DNA of 64,000 nucleotides, taken from Chitinimonas koreensis. GTDB taxonomy: Bacteria; Pseudomonadota; Gammaproteobacteria; Burkholderiales; Chitinimonadaceae. The stretch's first letter is position 1. Each line of letters opens with the position of its first letter. Below the pieces are notes generated by a model. The model saw nothing but the letters and a program-made list of their open reading frames with translations, searched no databases and had not been told where the DNA came from. The translations under genes were made by a program, and so were the position numbers. Shown one piece after another: positions 54,018 through 62,717 of this stretch. The stretch covers positions 1,823,001 to 1,887,000 of the forward strand of contig NZ_CP060704.1 of the NCBI RefSeq assembly GCF_014353015.1, given 5' to 3'.

Positions 54018-55045
54018 TTGGCCTTGCGCTTCCAGATCACGCCGTCGAGGTAGAAGTGGTGCAGCACCAGGATCAGCGGAACGATGCCCAGGGTCGGGAA
54101 CTCGGTCGCCATCACCAGCGAGCTGGCGACGAACAGCGTGCCGACCCAGTACAGCGGATGGCTGCCCAGCGTCTTCACCCGGCGGTGCAGCCAGCCCAGG
54201 ATCGGCGCGCCGGCCGGTGCGGCCTCGGCGCCGGCCAGCCGGGCCTTCACCGTCGCCACGCAGACCAGGTGGTACTGGATCGCGTGCACGCTGGTGCCGA
54301 TCAGGATCAGCGCGTACAGGTCGCCGATCAGCAGGTAGGCCGCGTTGTACAGCGCCAGCGACAGCGCCAGCATGATCCAGACGAAGCGCGGCAGCGCCTG
54401 GCCGCTGCGCGCGTCGCGCCGCTCCTTGAGCACGAAGCGCACGGCGATGGCGGCGAATGCCGCGTAGGCGATCCAGGCGGTCCATTCGGGCAGGACCGGC
54501 GCGTAGACCTTGAGGCCGGAGAACGGCAGCGTGTTGCCGAACAGCACGTAGTGGCCGAACTCGAAGCCGCCGTGGGTGAGCCGGTACAGCAGCGGCGCGG
54601 CGAAGCCGGCCAGCACCAGCGTCTTGACGTGCTCGGTATCCGCCTTGTAGCCCGACTTGCGCGCATACATGGTGGCGACGCCGAAGTGCTGCTTGCAGAC
54701 GTGGTAGGGCTGCCAGTAGACCCAGATGGTGACCAGCAGCAGGAACTGGTCGGCCAGCGCCAGCCCGATGCACAGCGCCGAGATGGCCGCGAGGCCGAGC
54801 CAGAACGGCCGCTGGTGGCGGGCGAACTCGGCCGGGTTGGACAAGAGCGCGACATAGGTGTGCAAGAGGTGCGGGATGTCGAGCAGCAGGGCGAACAGCG
54901 CGGCGCCGATCAGGAAGGCCGGCCCGTTCCAGATGCCCCACAGCAGCACCAGCGAGATGATCGGCCCGGCCAGCAGGATGAAGAACACGTCGCTGCGGGT
55001 GCCGACCAGCCACGGCGACGGTTGGGCGGTGGCGGCCTTGGTCAT
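54014..55045 (-). CDS. Histidine-rich polytopic membrane protein, unknown
   Basis: 343 residues, about eight membrane helices. Conserved-looking His clusters lie at helix ends: IPHLLHTY, VYWQPYHVCKQHFGV, SVHAIQYHLV and LILVLHHFYLDGVIW. This arrangement suggests a metal-binding membrane oxygenase or desaturase-like enzyme, but I do not recognise the family. It overlaps ACP2 upstream and the desaturase downstream by 4 bases each, so it is part of the fatty-acyl modification unit. It could also be a structural or electron-transfer partner of the desaturase. Confidence 0.72.
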   Translation of the reverse strand: MTKAATAQPSPWLVGTRSDVFFILLAGPIISLVLLWGIWNGPAFLIGAALFALLLDIPHLLHTYVALLSNPAEFARHQRPFWLGLAAISALCIGLALADQFLLLVTIWVYWQPYHVCKQHFGVATMYARKSGYKADTEHVKTLVLAGFAAPLLYRLTHGGFEFGHYVLFGNTLPFSGLKVYAPVLPEWTAWIAYAAFAAIAVRFVLKERRDARSGQALPRFVWIMLALSLALYNAAYLLIGDLYALILIGTSVHAIQYHLVCVATVKARLAGAEAAPAGAPILGWLHRRVKTLGSHPLYWVGTLFVASSLVMATEFPTLGIVPLILVLHHFYLDGVIWKRKAK

Positions 55046-55374
55046 TGCAGCGCCTCCTCCATGACCGGCGCGGCAGCGCCGGGCGTCGCCCCGCCGATGG
55101 CGGCCCCGCCAAGGGTGGCCCCGCCGTATTCCACGGTGGCGTCGCTGAGCATGCGGCCGAAGTCGTCGAGCGAGATGCGCTCGTGCAGGTCGAGGTCGAT
55201 CTGCGGGATGCCGAGCCGGCCGCACAGCTCGGACAGCACGGTCAGCTTGCCGAGCGAATCGAGTCCGAGGTCGGACAGGCTCATCTGCGGCGTGGGTGCG
55301 ATCTCGCCGATATGGGCGGGCAGGATGCCGTTGCGGGCGTTTTCGTGCAGGACGTCGCAAATCAGTTCAAACAT
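55042..55374 (-). CDS. Acyl carrier protein 2
   Basis: 110 residues. S40 in LSDLGLDSLGKLTVLSEL is the phosphopantetheine site. The carrier fold ends near residue 85; the last 25 residues are a Gly/Ala repeat (GGATLGGAAIGGATPGAAAP), unusual for a free ACP and possibly a flexible linker. The start lies within the end of the AMP-ligase gene (8-base overlap), so the ligase very probably loads this ACP. Confidence 0.9.
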   Translation of the reverse strand: MFELICDVLHENARNGILPAHIGEIAPTPQMSLSDLGLDSLGKLTVLSELCGRLGIPQIDLDLHERISLDDFGRMLSDATVEYGGATLGGAAIGGATPGAAAPVMEEALQ

Positions 55375-57145
55375 GGAGGGCCTCCGATTCGGGTTTCGGC
55401 GATGCATCCGGCCGGGGATCCGGCTGCGGATCTGCTTGGGGAGCTTGGCTGTAGCGCTGGCGCAGCGCGCTGCGCTGGATCTTTCCGCTGGTGGTCCTGG
55501 GCAGCTCGGCGCTGCCGACGAACTCGATCGCATCCAGTTGCAGGCCGGTTTCGTCCACCACCGCACGGGCGACGCGCAGGCGCAGCGCCGCCGCTTCGTC
55601 GCCGCCGCGGCCGACGATCAGCGCGTAGACGCGTTCCTGCGCCAGCCGCATGTCGAGCACCGAGAACACCGCCGCCGAGCCGGGCCGGAGCGCCAGCTCG
55701 CGCTCGATCACCTGCTCGACGTGGTGCGGGCTGATGTTGAGTCCGGCGCGGGTGATCAGGTCCTTGGCGCGGCCGCTGATATGGACCTCGCCCTCGACCA
55801 GGAAGCCGATGTCGCCGGTGGCGTACCAGCCGTCGGGGCAGGTCGCGCCGCCGGCCTGGCCGTAGTAGCCGCGCAATGCCGAGCTGCCGCGCACCTGCAA
55901 CTGGCCCACCCGCCGCTCGGGCAGCGCATGGCCGGCTTCGTCGACGACGCGGATCTCCAGCCCGTCGACCGGCTTGCCGTTGGCAGCGAACACCAGCGCG
56001 TCGGCCGCATCCTCGGCGCATTCGAGCGCCAGGCCGTCCGATTCCAGGCTGCGCCGGTCGACCCGGGCGACGCGGTAGGGCCGGCCGGGCGGATTGAGCG
56101 AGGTGGCGACCACCGTCTCGGCCATGCCGTAGGCGGGCTGGACCACGGCAGGTGCCAGGCCGTAGGGCGCCAGCAGGGCCTGGAAGCTGCGCAACTGGTG
56201 GTCGAATACCGGCTCGGCGCCGGCCCAGCCGTAGCGCCAGGCGCTCAGGTCGAGATTGCGCCGGGCCAGCAGCGGCGCGAAGCGCGCCATCAAGGCGTAG
56301 GCCGAGGCCGGCGCCGGCGACAGCGTGCCGCGGTACCGCGACAGGCAGTCCAGCCAGACCAGCGGTTGGCGCGCGTAGGCCTGGGTCGGGATCAGCATCA
56401 GGTCGATGCCGCCCCACAGCGCCAGGGTGACGGCCGACAGGCCCATGTCATGGTTCAGCGGCAGCCAGCTGACCATGCGGTCGCGGCCGTCGAGGCCGAT
56501 GCGGGCGGCGATTGCGGCGCAGTTGGCGGCCAGCATGGCCTGGTCGACCATCACTGCCTTGGGCAGGCCGCTGCTGCCCGAGGTGAATTGCAGGATGGCG
56601 AGGTCGGCCGCGGCGGCCAGCGGCGCATCCGTCAGCGGCGTGCCGGCCATCGCGGCACGCAGCTCGGCGTCGCTCATGCCGGCCGCGGCATGTTCGCCGG
56701 CCTGGGCCCGCACTTCGTCGGTCGCCACCAGCAGCGCCGGCCGCAGCAGCTCGAGCATCGCGCGCAGCTTGGCCGGCGCCATGCGGCCGCTGCGGTCCGA
56801 CAGTTCGTGCGGCACGATGCTGATCGCCAGCGCCTCGGCCCAGGCCGCCAGCAAGGTCGCCACCGCGGCCAGGCTGCTCGGGATCGCCAGTGCGACGATG
56901 TCGCCGCGGCGCAGCCCGCGCGCCCGCAATTGCCGCCGGATCGCCTGTGCGGCGCGCCAGAGCGCCGGGTAGTCGTGGGCCTCGGCATCATCGGTTCCGC
57001 CCTGAACGCGGTCGCCGTGAATACGGTCGCCGTGAACACGGCAGTTGCCGGCCGTGGCGCCGTCCTGCGCCGACTGGCGGAAGAATCGCGCGATCAGCGT
57101 TTCCTGGCCTGCGGGCGTCGTCGCTCCATCCTGTTTTGAATCCAT
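55367..57145 (-). CDS. Fatty acyl-AMP ligase (FAAL-like)
   Basis: 592 residues from ATG 57145; a GTG at 57169 would add eight. It activates a fatty acid as acyl-adenylate for transfer to the ACP. Motifs: the P-loop LQFTSGSSGLPKAVMV, WLPLNHDMGLSAVTLALWGG (the HDMGL form typical of FAALs rather than CoA ligases), SPAPASAYALMARF, GWAGAEPVF, YGMAETVV, WYATGDIGFLVEGEVHISGRAKDLI and the catalytic Lys near the C-terminus in LPRTTSGKIQRSAL. It is the first gene of the cluster and has its own 600-base upstream region. Confidence 0.92.
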   Translation of the reverse strand: MDSKQDGATTPAGQETLIARFFRQSAQDGATAGNCRVHGDRIHGDRVQGGTDDAEAHDYPALWRAAQAIRRQLRARGLRRGDIVALAIPSSLAAVATLLAAWAEALAISIVPHELSDRSGRMAPAKLRAMLELLRPALLVATDEVRAQAGEHAAAGMSDAELRAAMAGTPLTDAPLAAAADLAILQFTSGSSGLPKAVMVDQAMLAANCAAIAARIGLDGRDRMVSWLPLNHDMGLSAVTLALWGGIDLMLIPTQAYARQPLVWLDCLSRYRGTLSPAPASAYALMARFAPLLARRNLDLSAWRYGWAGAEPVFDHQLRSFQALLAPYGLAPAVVQPAYGMAETVVATSLNPPGRPYRVARVDRRSLESDGLALECAEDAADALVFAANGKPVDGLEIRVVDEAGHALPERRVGQLQVRGSSALRGYYGQAGGATCPDGWYATGDIGFLVEGEVHISGRAKDLITRAGLNISPHHVEQVIERELALRPGSAAVFSVLDMRLAQERVYALIVGRGGDEAAALRLRVARAVVDETGLQLDAIEFVGSAELPRTTSGKIQRSALRQRYSQAPQADPQPDPRPDASPKPESEALHV

Positions 57146-57759
57146 TCCATCCCTGCCTTCGATTTCCACGCACGGCCGCCCCGCCGGGCCTTGGAAGACC
57201 CGCGTGCCGAGGCGGTCGCCGGCGCGCGGCGCCGGCGATTCAAATTTTCAAATGTTCCGGCCGGCCATCCCGCGCGGCGGGACGGCCGTGCCGCGATCAG
57301 CCGCAGGCGGAACGGTGGGAGGCGGAAGGCGAAGGAAGGGCGCGGCGGGAGCAGGGCGCTCCCCGGGAATACGTCGGAAAAAGCATAGCCATGGTGATTC
57401 CTCCTGGATGGCCTATGTCTATCGAAATGTACGTTCTAATTTTTGTGGGGGCGTTTATAGCACGAAAAACGGTCCTGTCTATGACCATGTAGATATTTAC
57501 GGCCCTTATCGGCTTATTTTAATATGACATTATCTTAAAGTCAGATGCTTGCTTGGTTTTACTAAGATATTACTAATTCTATTGTCATAAATAGAGTAGG
57601 GCTGTTATCGATTCCAGTACGGGAAAACGGCTGGGACACTCATTCAAAAAATTCGATACATCTGGTCACTACATTCCGCTATCCCGCCCTGCACGGCTCG
57701 GCAAGAATGGCAGCCATCGATCGGTGACCTTCGATCGAAACGACTGAAAGGATGCTGCC
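57146..57759. promoter_or_regulatory. Divergent regulatory region between the cluster and pirin
   Basis: 614 bases. From about 57400 to 57690 it is strikingly AT-rich for this genome (CGGCTTATTTTAATATGACA, ATATTACTAATTCTATTGTC). An inverted repeat CTATT-GTCATA-AATAG sits at 57579-57594, flanked by TACT and AGTA. This region must hold the promoter of the cluster on the - strand and that of pirin 1 on the + strand. I cannot fix -35/-10 boxes with confidence and no regulator gene lies beside it. Confidence 0.6.
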
Positions 57760-58620
57760 ATGACCACCCACCTCAACCAGCCGCGCGAAGTCGAACGCCT
57801 CGTCAACGGCATGCCGACCTCGGACGGCGCCGGCGTGAAGCTGCTGCGCGTGCTGACCCAGGATCTGCAGCGCCGGCTCGACCCGTTCCTGATGCTCGAC
57901 TACTTCCACAGCGACGATCCGGGCGACTACCTGGCCGGCTTCCCCGACCATCCGCACCGCGGCTTCGAGACCGTCACCTATATGCTGGCCGGCCGCATGC
58001 GCCATCGCGACAACGCCGGCAACGAGGGCCTGCTCGGCCCCGGCGGCGTGCAATGGATGACCGCCGGCCGCGGCATCGTCCACAGCGAGTTGCCGGAGCA
58101 GGAGGACGGGCTGATGCAGGGTTTCCAGTTGTGGCTCAACCTGCCGGGCCGCAACAAGATGACCACGCCCGCCTATCGCGACATCCCGGCCGACGAGATC
58201 CCGGTCGTGACGCGCGAGGACGGCGTGACGGTGAAGGTGATCGCCGGCGAGGCGCTCGGCGTGGCCGGCGCGGTCAGCCGGCCCGATACCGAGCCGCTCT
58301 ACCTCGACGTCCAGTTGCCTGCCGGTACCCGTTTCGAGCAGCCGCTGCCGGCCGGTTTCAACGCCTTCGTCTATGTTTACGAGGGCCAGGCCCAGGTCGG
58401 CGGCCGCGCCCAGCCGGTCGCGGCGCGGCAGATGGCGGTGCTGGAGACGCGCGAGGAGCGCGACGGCGTGCGCGTGGCCGCGGGCGATGCGCCGGTCCGG
58501 CTGCTGCTGATCGCCGGCAAGCCGCTGCGCGAGAGCATCGCGCAATGGGGGCCGTTCGTGATGAACAGCCGCGAGGAGGTGATCCAGGCGGTCGAGGATT
58601 TCAACGCCGGCAAATTCTGA
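57760..58620 (+). CDS. Pirin-family protein 1
   Basis: 286 residues, bicupin. DPFLMLDYFHSDDPGDYLAGFPDHPHRGFETVTYMLAGRMRHRDN holds the HPHRG metal site (His-His) and the following His and Glu (IVHSELPE) complete an iron site as in quercetin 2,3-dioxygenase-like pirins. Cytosolic. Some pirins are oxygenases, others redox-sensing co-regulators; which applies here is unknown. It reads away from the biosynthetic cluster and is the nearer of two pirin genes. Confidence 0.92.
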   Translation: MTTHLNQPREVERLVNGMPTSDGAGVKLLRVLTQDLQRRLDPFLMLDYFHSDDPGDYLAGFPDHPHRGFETVTYMLAGRMRHRDNAGNEGLLGPGGVQWMTAGRGIVHSELPEQEDGLMQGFQLWLNLPGRNKMTTPAYRDIPADEIPVVTREDGVTVKVIAGEALGVAGAVSRPDTEPLYLDVQLPAGTRFEQPLPAGFNAFVYVYEGQAQVGGRAQPVAARQMAVLETREERDGVRVAAGDAPVRLLLIAGKPLRESIAQWGPFVMNSREEVIQAVEDFNAGKF

Positions 58621-58629
58621 GCGGCCTCG

Positions 58630-58835
58630 ACCCGTAGGTCGGGCTTTGCGCCCGACGGTGCACTGATGTAGGTCGGGCTTTACGCCCGACGGCGATCTTT
58701 ATCAAGTGCGCTGTCGGGCGCAAAGCCCGACCCACATGCCGGCGCCAGGCCTGTACCTGCAGGAGCGGGTTCAGCCGCGAACCGGTGGCTGTTCCGCTGT
58801 CGCGATTCGCGGCTGAAGCCGCTCCTGCACAACCC
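58630..58835. repeat. Mixed REP repeats between the pirin genes
   Basis: Two GTAGGTCGGGCTTTRCGCCC units (58634 and 58668), the second ending in the inverse GGGCGCAAAGCCCGACCCAC near 58733, then an AGGAGCGGGTTCAGCCGCGA / TTCGCGGCTGAAGCCGCTCC pair at about 58760-58828. They fill the 286-base gap. Confidence 0.8.
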
Positions 58836-58906
58836 CATCTCGTCGACGAACGATCCCCGGTCGCGGCTGCCTTCATTCAGCCGCGCCGGCTTCCCCGGAA
58901 AACACC

Positions 58907-59776
58907 ATGTCCAGCATCCAGCACCTGCTCAAGCCACACGAACGCGACCTCGGCGGCTTCACCGTCAAGCGCCTCCTGCCCAGCCTGCCCAAGCAGGCGG
59001 TCGGGCCTTTCATCTTCTTCGACCACATGGGGCCGGCGGCGCAGGCGCCCGGCCAGGGCATGGACGTGCGGCCGCATCCGCACATCGGCCTGGCCACCGT
59101 CACCTACCTGTACGAAGGCGAGATCCTGCACCGCGACAGCCTGGGCAGCGTGCAGCGCATCCGCCCCGGTGACGTCAACTGGATGACGGCCGGCAGCGGC
59201 GTGGTGCATTCGGAGCGCTCGCCCGACGACGCGCGGGCGCGCGGCCAGACGCTGCACGGCCTGCAGACCTGGTTCGCGCTGCCCAAGCAGGACGAGGACG
59301 CCGCGCCCGGCTTCTGGCACCACCCGGCCGAGACGCTGCCGCTGCTGGAGGAGCCGGGCCTGAGCCTGCGCGTGGTGCTGGGCTCGGCCTATGGCGCGCG
59401 CTCGCCGGTGCACACCTATGGCGACACGCTCTACGTGGCCGGCGAGCTGGCGCCCGGCGCGGCCTTCGAGGTGCCGGCCGAGCACGCCGAGCGCGGCGTC
59501 TACGTGGCGCGCGGCCGGGTCGAGATCGACGGCGAGCCGGTCGAGGCCGGCCAGCTGGCCGTGCTGACGCCGGGCGTGGCCGTGACCGTGGCGGCGACCG
59601 CCGATACGCGGCTGTTGGTGCTCGGCGGCGAGCCGCTCGATGGCCCGCGCTTCATCTGGTGGAACTTCGTCGCCTCGAGCCGCGAGCGCATCGAGGAGGC
59701 CAAGCTGCGCTGGCAGGAAGGCCGCTTCCCGCAGGTGCCGGGCGAGACCGAGTTCATCCCGCTGCCGCAGCGCTGA
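58907..59776 (+). CDS. Pirin-family protein 2
   Basis: 289 residues. VGPFIFFDHMGPAAQAPGQGMDVRPHPHIGLATVTYLYEGEILHRD carries the PHPHIG metal motif, and SGVVHSERSPDD the remaining ligands. The C-terminal cupin (GVYVARGRVEIDGEPVEAGQLAVL) is complete and RFIWWNFVASSRERIEEAK is typical of the family. It is clearly diverged from pirin 1, so this is an old pair rather than a recent duplication. Substrate unknown. Confidence 0.92.
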   Translation: MSSIQHLLKPHERDLGGFTVKRLLPSLPKQAVGPFIFFDHMGPAAQAPGQGMDVRPHPHIGLATVTYLYEGEILHRDSLGSVQRIRPGDVNWMTAGSGVVHSERSPDDARARGQTLHGLQTWFALPKQDEDAAPGFWHHPAETLPLLEEPGLSLRVVLGSAYGARSPVHTYGDTLYVAGELAPGAAFEVPAEHAERGVYVARGRVEIDGEPVEAGQLAVLTPGVAVTVAATADTRLLVLGGEPLDGPRFIWWNFVASSRERIEEAKLRWQEGRFPQVPGETEFIPLPQR

Positions 59777-60022
59777 CGCTGTCGTCGTCGCCCGACGCGG
59801 CGAAATCCTTTGCAATCAGTCGAGTACGGCGTGCCGTCCGGTGCGCCGTCGTTTCATCGCGACAAACGGCCGCCGCCGTACCGGGCGCCCGGCGGCCAAG
59901 TCGCTGATTCCAGGCGCGAACTTCCGACTGGCACGATGCTTGATAGACAGCGCGGTCGCCGCCTCGTCCGGCGTTCCCCTGGGCGCCAGCCCTGTCCTGC
60001 ATCCGTCGCAAAGGAAGACCCC

Positions 60023-60717
60023 ATGTTCCAGAAGACCAGCCCCTGGCCCGCCACAATGCCAACGGCGAGCGCGATCCGCGCGCATCGCAGCCCGTCGAGC
60101 CGCGCCCCGCGGTGACGGGCACCGCCGCGCCGGGCATCGCCACATCGGGCGCCGCCGAGCCGCCGACCCTGGCCGACATGCTGCCGGCTTCGGCGCGGCC
60201 GGCCGAAGCGGCCGCCTTCGCGGTGTCGGCCTCCGATCTGCCGGAAAGCGGCGCGCGGCTGATCGTCGGCCCCAACGTCAAGCTCAAGGGCGCCGACATC
60301 CACGACTGCGACACGCTGGTGGTGGAAGGCCGGGTCGAGGCCACCATGGACAGCCGCGTGCTGCGCATCGCCGAGCAGGGCGCCTTCTCGGGCAAGGTCA
60401 GCATCGACGTGGCCGAGATCTACGGCCAGTTCGAGGGCGAGCTGACGGTGCGCAGCCAGTTGATCGTGCATGCCACCGGCCGGGTCAGCGGCACGGTGCG
60501 CTACGGCAAGCTGCTGGTGGAGGAGGGCGGGGAATTGTCGGGCGAGGTGCGCGCGCTGTCGGCGGCGGCCGAAGCCCGGGCCGAGCCGGCGCGGCGTTCG
60601 CCGCCTTACGAGCCGGCCCGGGTCGAACCGGTGAAGAGCGAGGGGGCGAGGGTGGAGCTGCTGCGTGGGGAGGGATTGCCGCGGGTGCAGACGGGGACGG
60701 GGGCTGAGGGTAGGTAG
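60023..60717 (+). CDS. Bactofilin, one apparent frameshift
   Basis: Polymer-forming cytoskeletal protein. ATG 60023 has a good AAGGA site; adding one base at the run 60047-60049 joins MFQKTSPWPRHNANGERDPR to the long downstream frame and gives 231 residues. The bactofilin core is the right-handed beta-helix IVGPNVKLKGADIHDCDTLVVEGRVEATMDSRVLRIAEQG..GKVSIDVAEIYGQFEGELTVRSQLIVHATGRVSGTVRYGKL. Both ends are disordered, as usual. Bactofilins help to shape cells and place polar machinery; here the flagellin gene is the next one, convergent. Confidence 0.88.
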
Positions 60718-60718
60718 T

Positions 60719-60965
60719 GTGAGGTGCTAGGCGTGAGGTGTTAGGCGTGAGGTGTTAGGGGTGAGGTGTGAGGCGTAACCCCATCCCCACCCCAACCCTC
60801 CCCTTGAAGGGGAGGGAGCTGCACCGCGACACGTTTGACGATCACTGGCGACGGAGCTTTGCGCGCCTTGCTCCTCCCCCTTCAAGGGGGAGGCAGGGAG
60901 GGGGATGGGGTTACGCCTCACACCTCACGCCTCACCCCTCACATCCAAGGGGCGAACACCTCACG
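60719..60965. repeat. Long inverted repeat with GTGAGGTGT blocks
   Basis: Left arm about 60719-60812 (repeated GTGAGGTGTTAGG units, GGCGTAACCCCATCCCCACC, CCTCCCCTTGAAGGGGAGG); right arm about 60868-60960 (CCTCCCCCTTCAAGGGGGAG, GGGATGGGGTTACGCC, TCACACCTCACGCCTCACCC). The arms can pair over most of their length around a loop of about 55 bases. It lies between the convergent bactofilin and flagellin genes. Confidence 0.8.
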
Positions 60966-60991
60966 CTTCACCCCTTGCCCCCCACCTAAGA

Positions 60992-62458
60992 TCAGCCGCG
61001 CAGCAGCGACAGCACATTGTTCGGCAAGGCGTTCGCCTGGGCCAGCATCGCCGTGCCGGCCTGCTGCAGAATCTGCGCCCGCGTCAGGTTGGCCGTTTCC
61101 GCGGCGAAGTCCGCATCCTTGATCCGCGACCGTGCGGCGTTCATGTTCTCGGACGAGCTTTCCAGGTTGGCGATCGTCGATTCGAACCGGCTCTGCAAGG
61201 CGCCGAAGTTGGCGCGCTGACCGTTCACCACCGCCAGCGCGCTGTCGACGATGCGCAGGGCCTGGGTGGCGTTGTCGAAGCTGGTCACGTCCAGCGTCGA
61301 CACCGTCTTGAGGTTCGAGGTCAGCTGGTCGCCGGCCGCCACCGCGGTACCGAAGATCGAGGTGGTCAGCGCCGCGCCCGAGCTTTCGATCGTGTACGAC
61401 TTGTCCGAGTCCAGCATGATCTGGCCGGCGATCATCAGCGTGCCCGAGGCACCGGTGGCCAGCGCCGCGCCGCCGCCCGACACCGCGCCCGCGTTGCCGC
61501 TGGCGGCCACCGTGAGCTTGATGTTCTCGCCCGCGTCCGAGGTCAGCACCACGCCGGTACCGGTGCTGTTGAGCTTGGCGGTCACGCCGGTCTTGGACGA
61601 CTGGTTGTTGAACGCCGTCACCGCGTCGGCCAGGCCGGCCGACGTGGTGGCGTTGGTGATGTTGAAGGTCACCGTCTGGCCGGTGGTGTTGCTGCCGAAG
61701 GCGCTCAGCGTGTAGCTGCCGGTGGCGCCGAAGGTCAGCGTGGTCTCGGTGCGGGCCGCGGCGCGCACGCCGGTCTGGGTCTGGGCGTTGATCTTGTCGG
61801 CGATCGACTTGGCCGAGTCGGTGGTGCCGACGCTGATCGAGCCGCTGGCGGCGCCGCCGCGGATGATGATGCTGCCCGAGGCCGTCACGGCCACGCCGCC
61901 GGTGACCGCGGCGCCCGACGAGGTCGCGGTGATCGAGCCGACCTGGTTGGTGCCGTAGGCCGAGGTGCGGAAGTTGGCGGTGGTGGTGGTGACCGTCTGG
62001 TTGGCGTTGGCGCCGACCTGGAACACCGACGACGCTTGCGAACCGTCGAGCAGCTTGAGGCCGTTGAATTCGGTGGTGGTCGAGAAGCGGTCGAGCTCGG
62101 CGGTCAGCTGGCCGACTTCGGCGTTGATCGCCAGGCGGTCGGACGAGGAATTGGTGGCGTTGGACGACTGCACCGCCAGTTCGCGGATCCGTTGCAGGAT
62201 GTCGCCCATCTTGCTCAGGGCGCCTTCGGCGGTCTGGGTCAGCGACACGCCGTCGTTGGCGTTGCGGCGGGCCTGGTCCATGCCGCGGATCTGGGCGCTG
62301 AAGCGCTCCGAGATCGCCAGGCCGGCGGCGTCGTCCTTGGCCGAATTGATGCGCAGGCCGGAAGACAGGCGTTGCAGCGAGGTGTTCAGGCTCGACGAAG
62401 CGGTCGAGAGATTGCGCTGAGAGTTCAGCGAAGCGACATTGGTGTTGATGACTTGCAT
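60992..62458 (-). CDS. fliC: Flagellin
   Basis: 488 residues. Conserved N-terminal D0/D1 helices (MQVINTNVASLNSQRNLSTA, SGLRINSAKDDAAGLAIS) and C-terminal helices (NMNAARSRIKDADFAAETANLTRAQILQQAGTAMLAQANALPNNVLSLLRG). The middle is a Thr/Ala/Gly-rich variable domain exposed on the filament. It is secreted through the flagellar type III system and has no signal peptide. A sigma-28 promoter lies 88 bases upstream. Identification is secure. Confidence 0.97.
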   Translation of the reverse strand: MQVINTNVASLNSQRNLSTASSSLNTSLQRLSSGLRINSAKDDAAGLAISERFSAQIRGMDQARRNANDGVSLTQTAEGALSKMGDILQRIRELAVQSSNATNSSSDRLAINAEVGQLTAELDRFSTTTEFNGLKLLDGSQASSVFQVGANANQTVTTTTANFRTSAYGTNQVGSITATSSGAAVTGGVAVTASGSIIIRGGAASGSISVGTTDSAKSIADKINAQTQTGVRAAARTETTLTFGATGSYTLSAFGSNTTGQTVTFNITNATTSAGLADAVTAFNNQSSKTGVTAKLNSTGTGVVLTSDAGENIKLTVAASGNAGAVSGGGAALATGASGTLMIAGQIMLDSDKSYTIESSGAALTTSIFGTAVAAGDQLTSNLKTVSTLDVTSFDNATQALRIVDSALAVVNGQRANFGALQSRFESTIANLESSSENMNAARSRIKDADFAAETANLTRAQILQQAGTAMLAQANALPNNVLSLLRG

Positions 62459-62545
62459 GGCGTGGGCCTCTCGAAGTTGTCGGGCTGCGGTCACGCGCTG
62501 TGTGCCGCGGCGGAACGGAACTGGATGTGTCCCGGTGATGCCCGC

Positions 62546-62572
62546 TTATCGGAAACCGCCACGAAAACTTGA
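62546..62572 (-). promoter_or_regulatory. Sigma-28 (FliA) promoter of flagellin
   Basis: On the - strand TCAAGTTT, an 11-base spacer, and TCCGATAA, each one base from the consensus TAAAGTTT and GCCGATAA, with exact N11 spacing. The -10 end lies 88 bases before the flagellin ATG. Confidence 0.88.
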
Positions 62573-62717
62573 ATGCCGGTTGTTGCAGATATTTCGGCAT
62601 TCCGGCCTGCAAGCGGCCTGCAGCCTTGCGCTCACGGCATCGGCCGGCATGCGCGAAGAGGTCGATGCAGCCGCCCGCCGCGCCCACCGCGGGCGCGGGG
62701 CGAACCGGCCGGAGGAC

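Noticed and set aside
54056..57139. Second very long + strand frame across the FAAL gene
   Set aside because: Same reason; the - strand frames carry ACP and ligase motifs.
37318..57145. Tambjamine or prodigiosin cluster
   Set aside because: The fatty-amine half fits, but there are no bipyrrole genes or condensing enzyme in the window.
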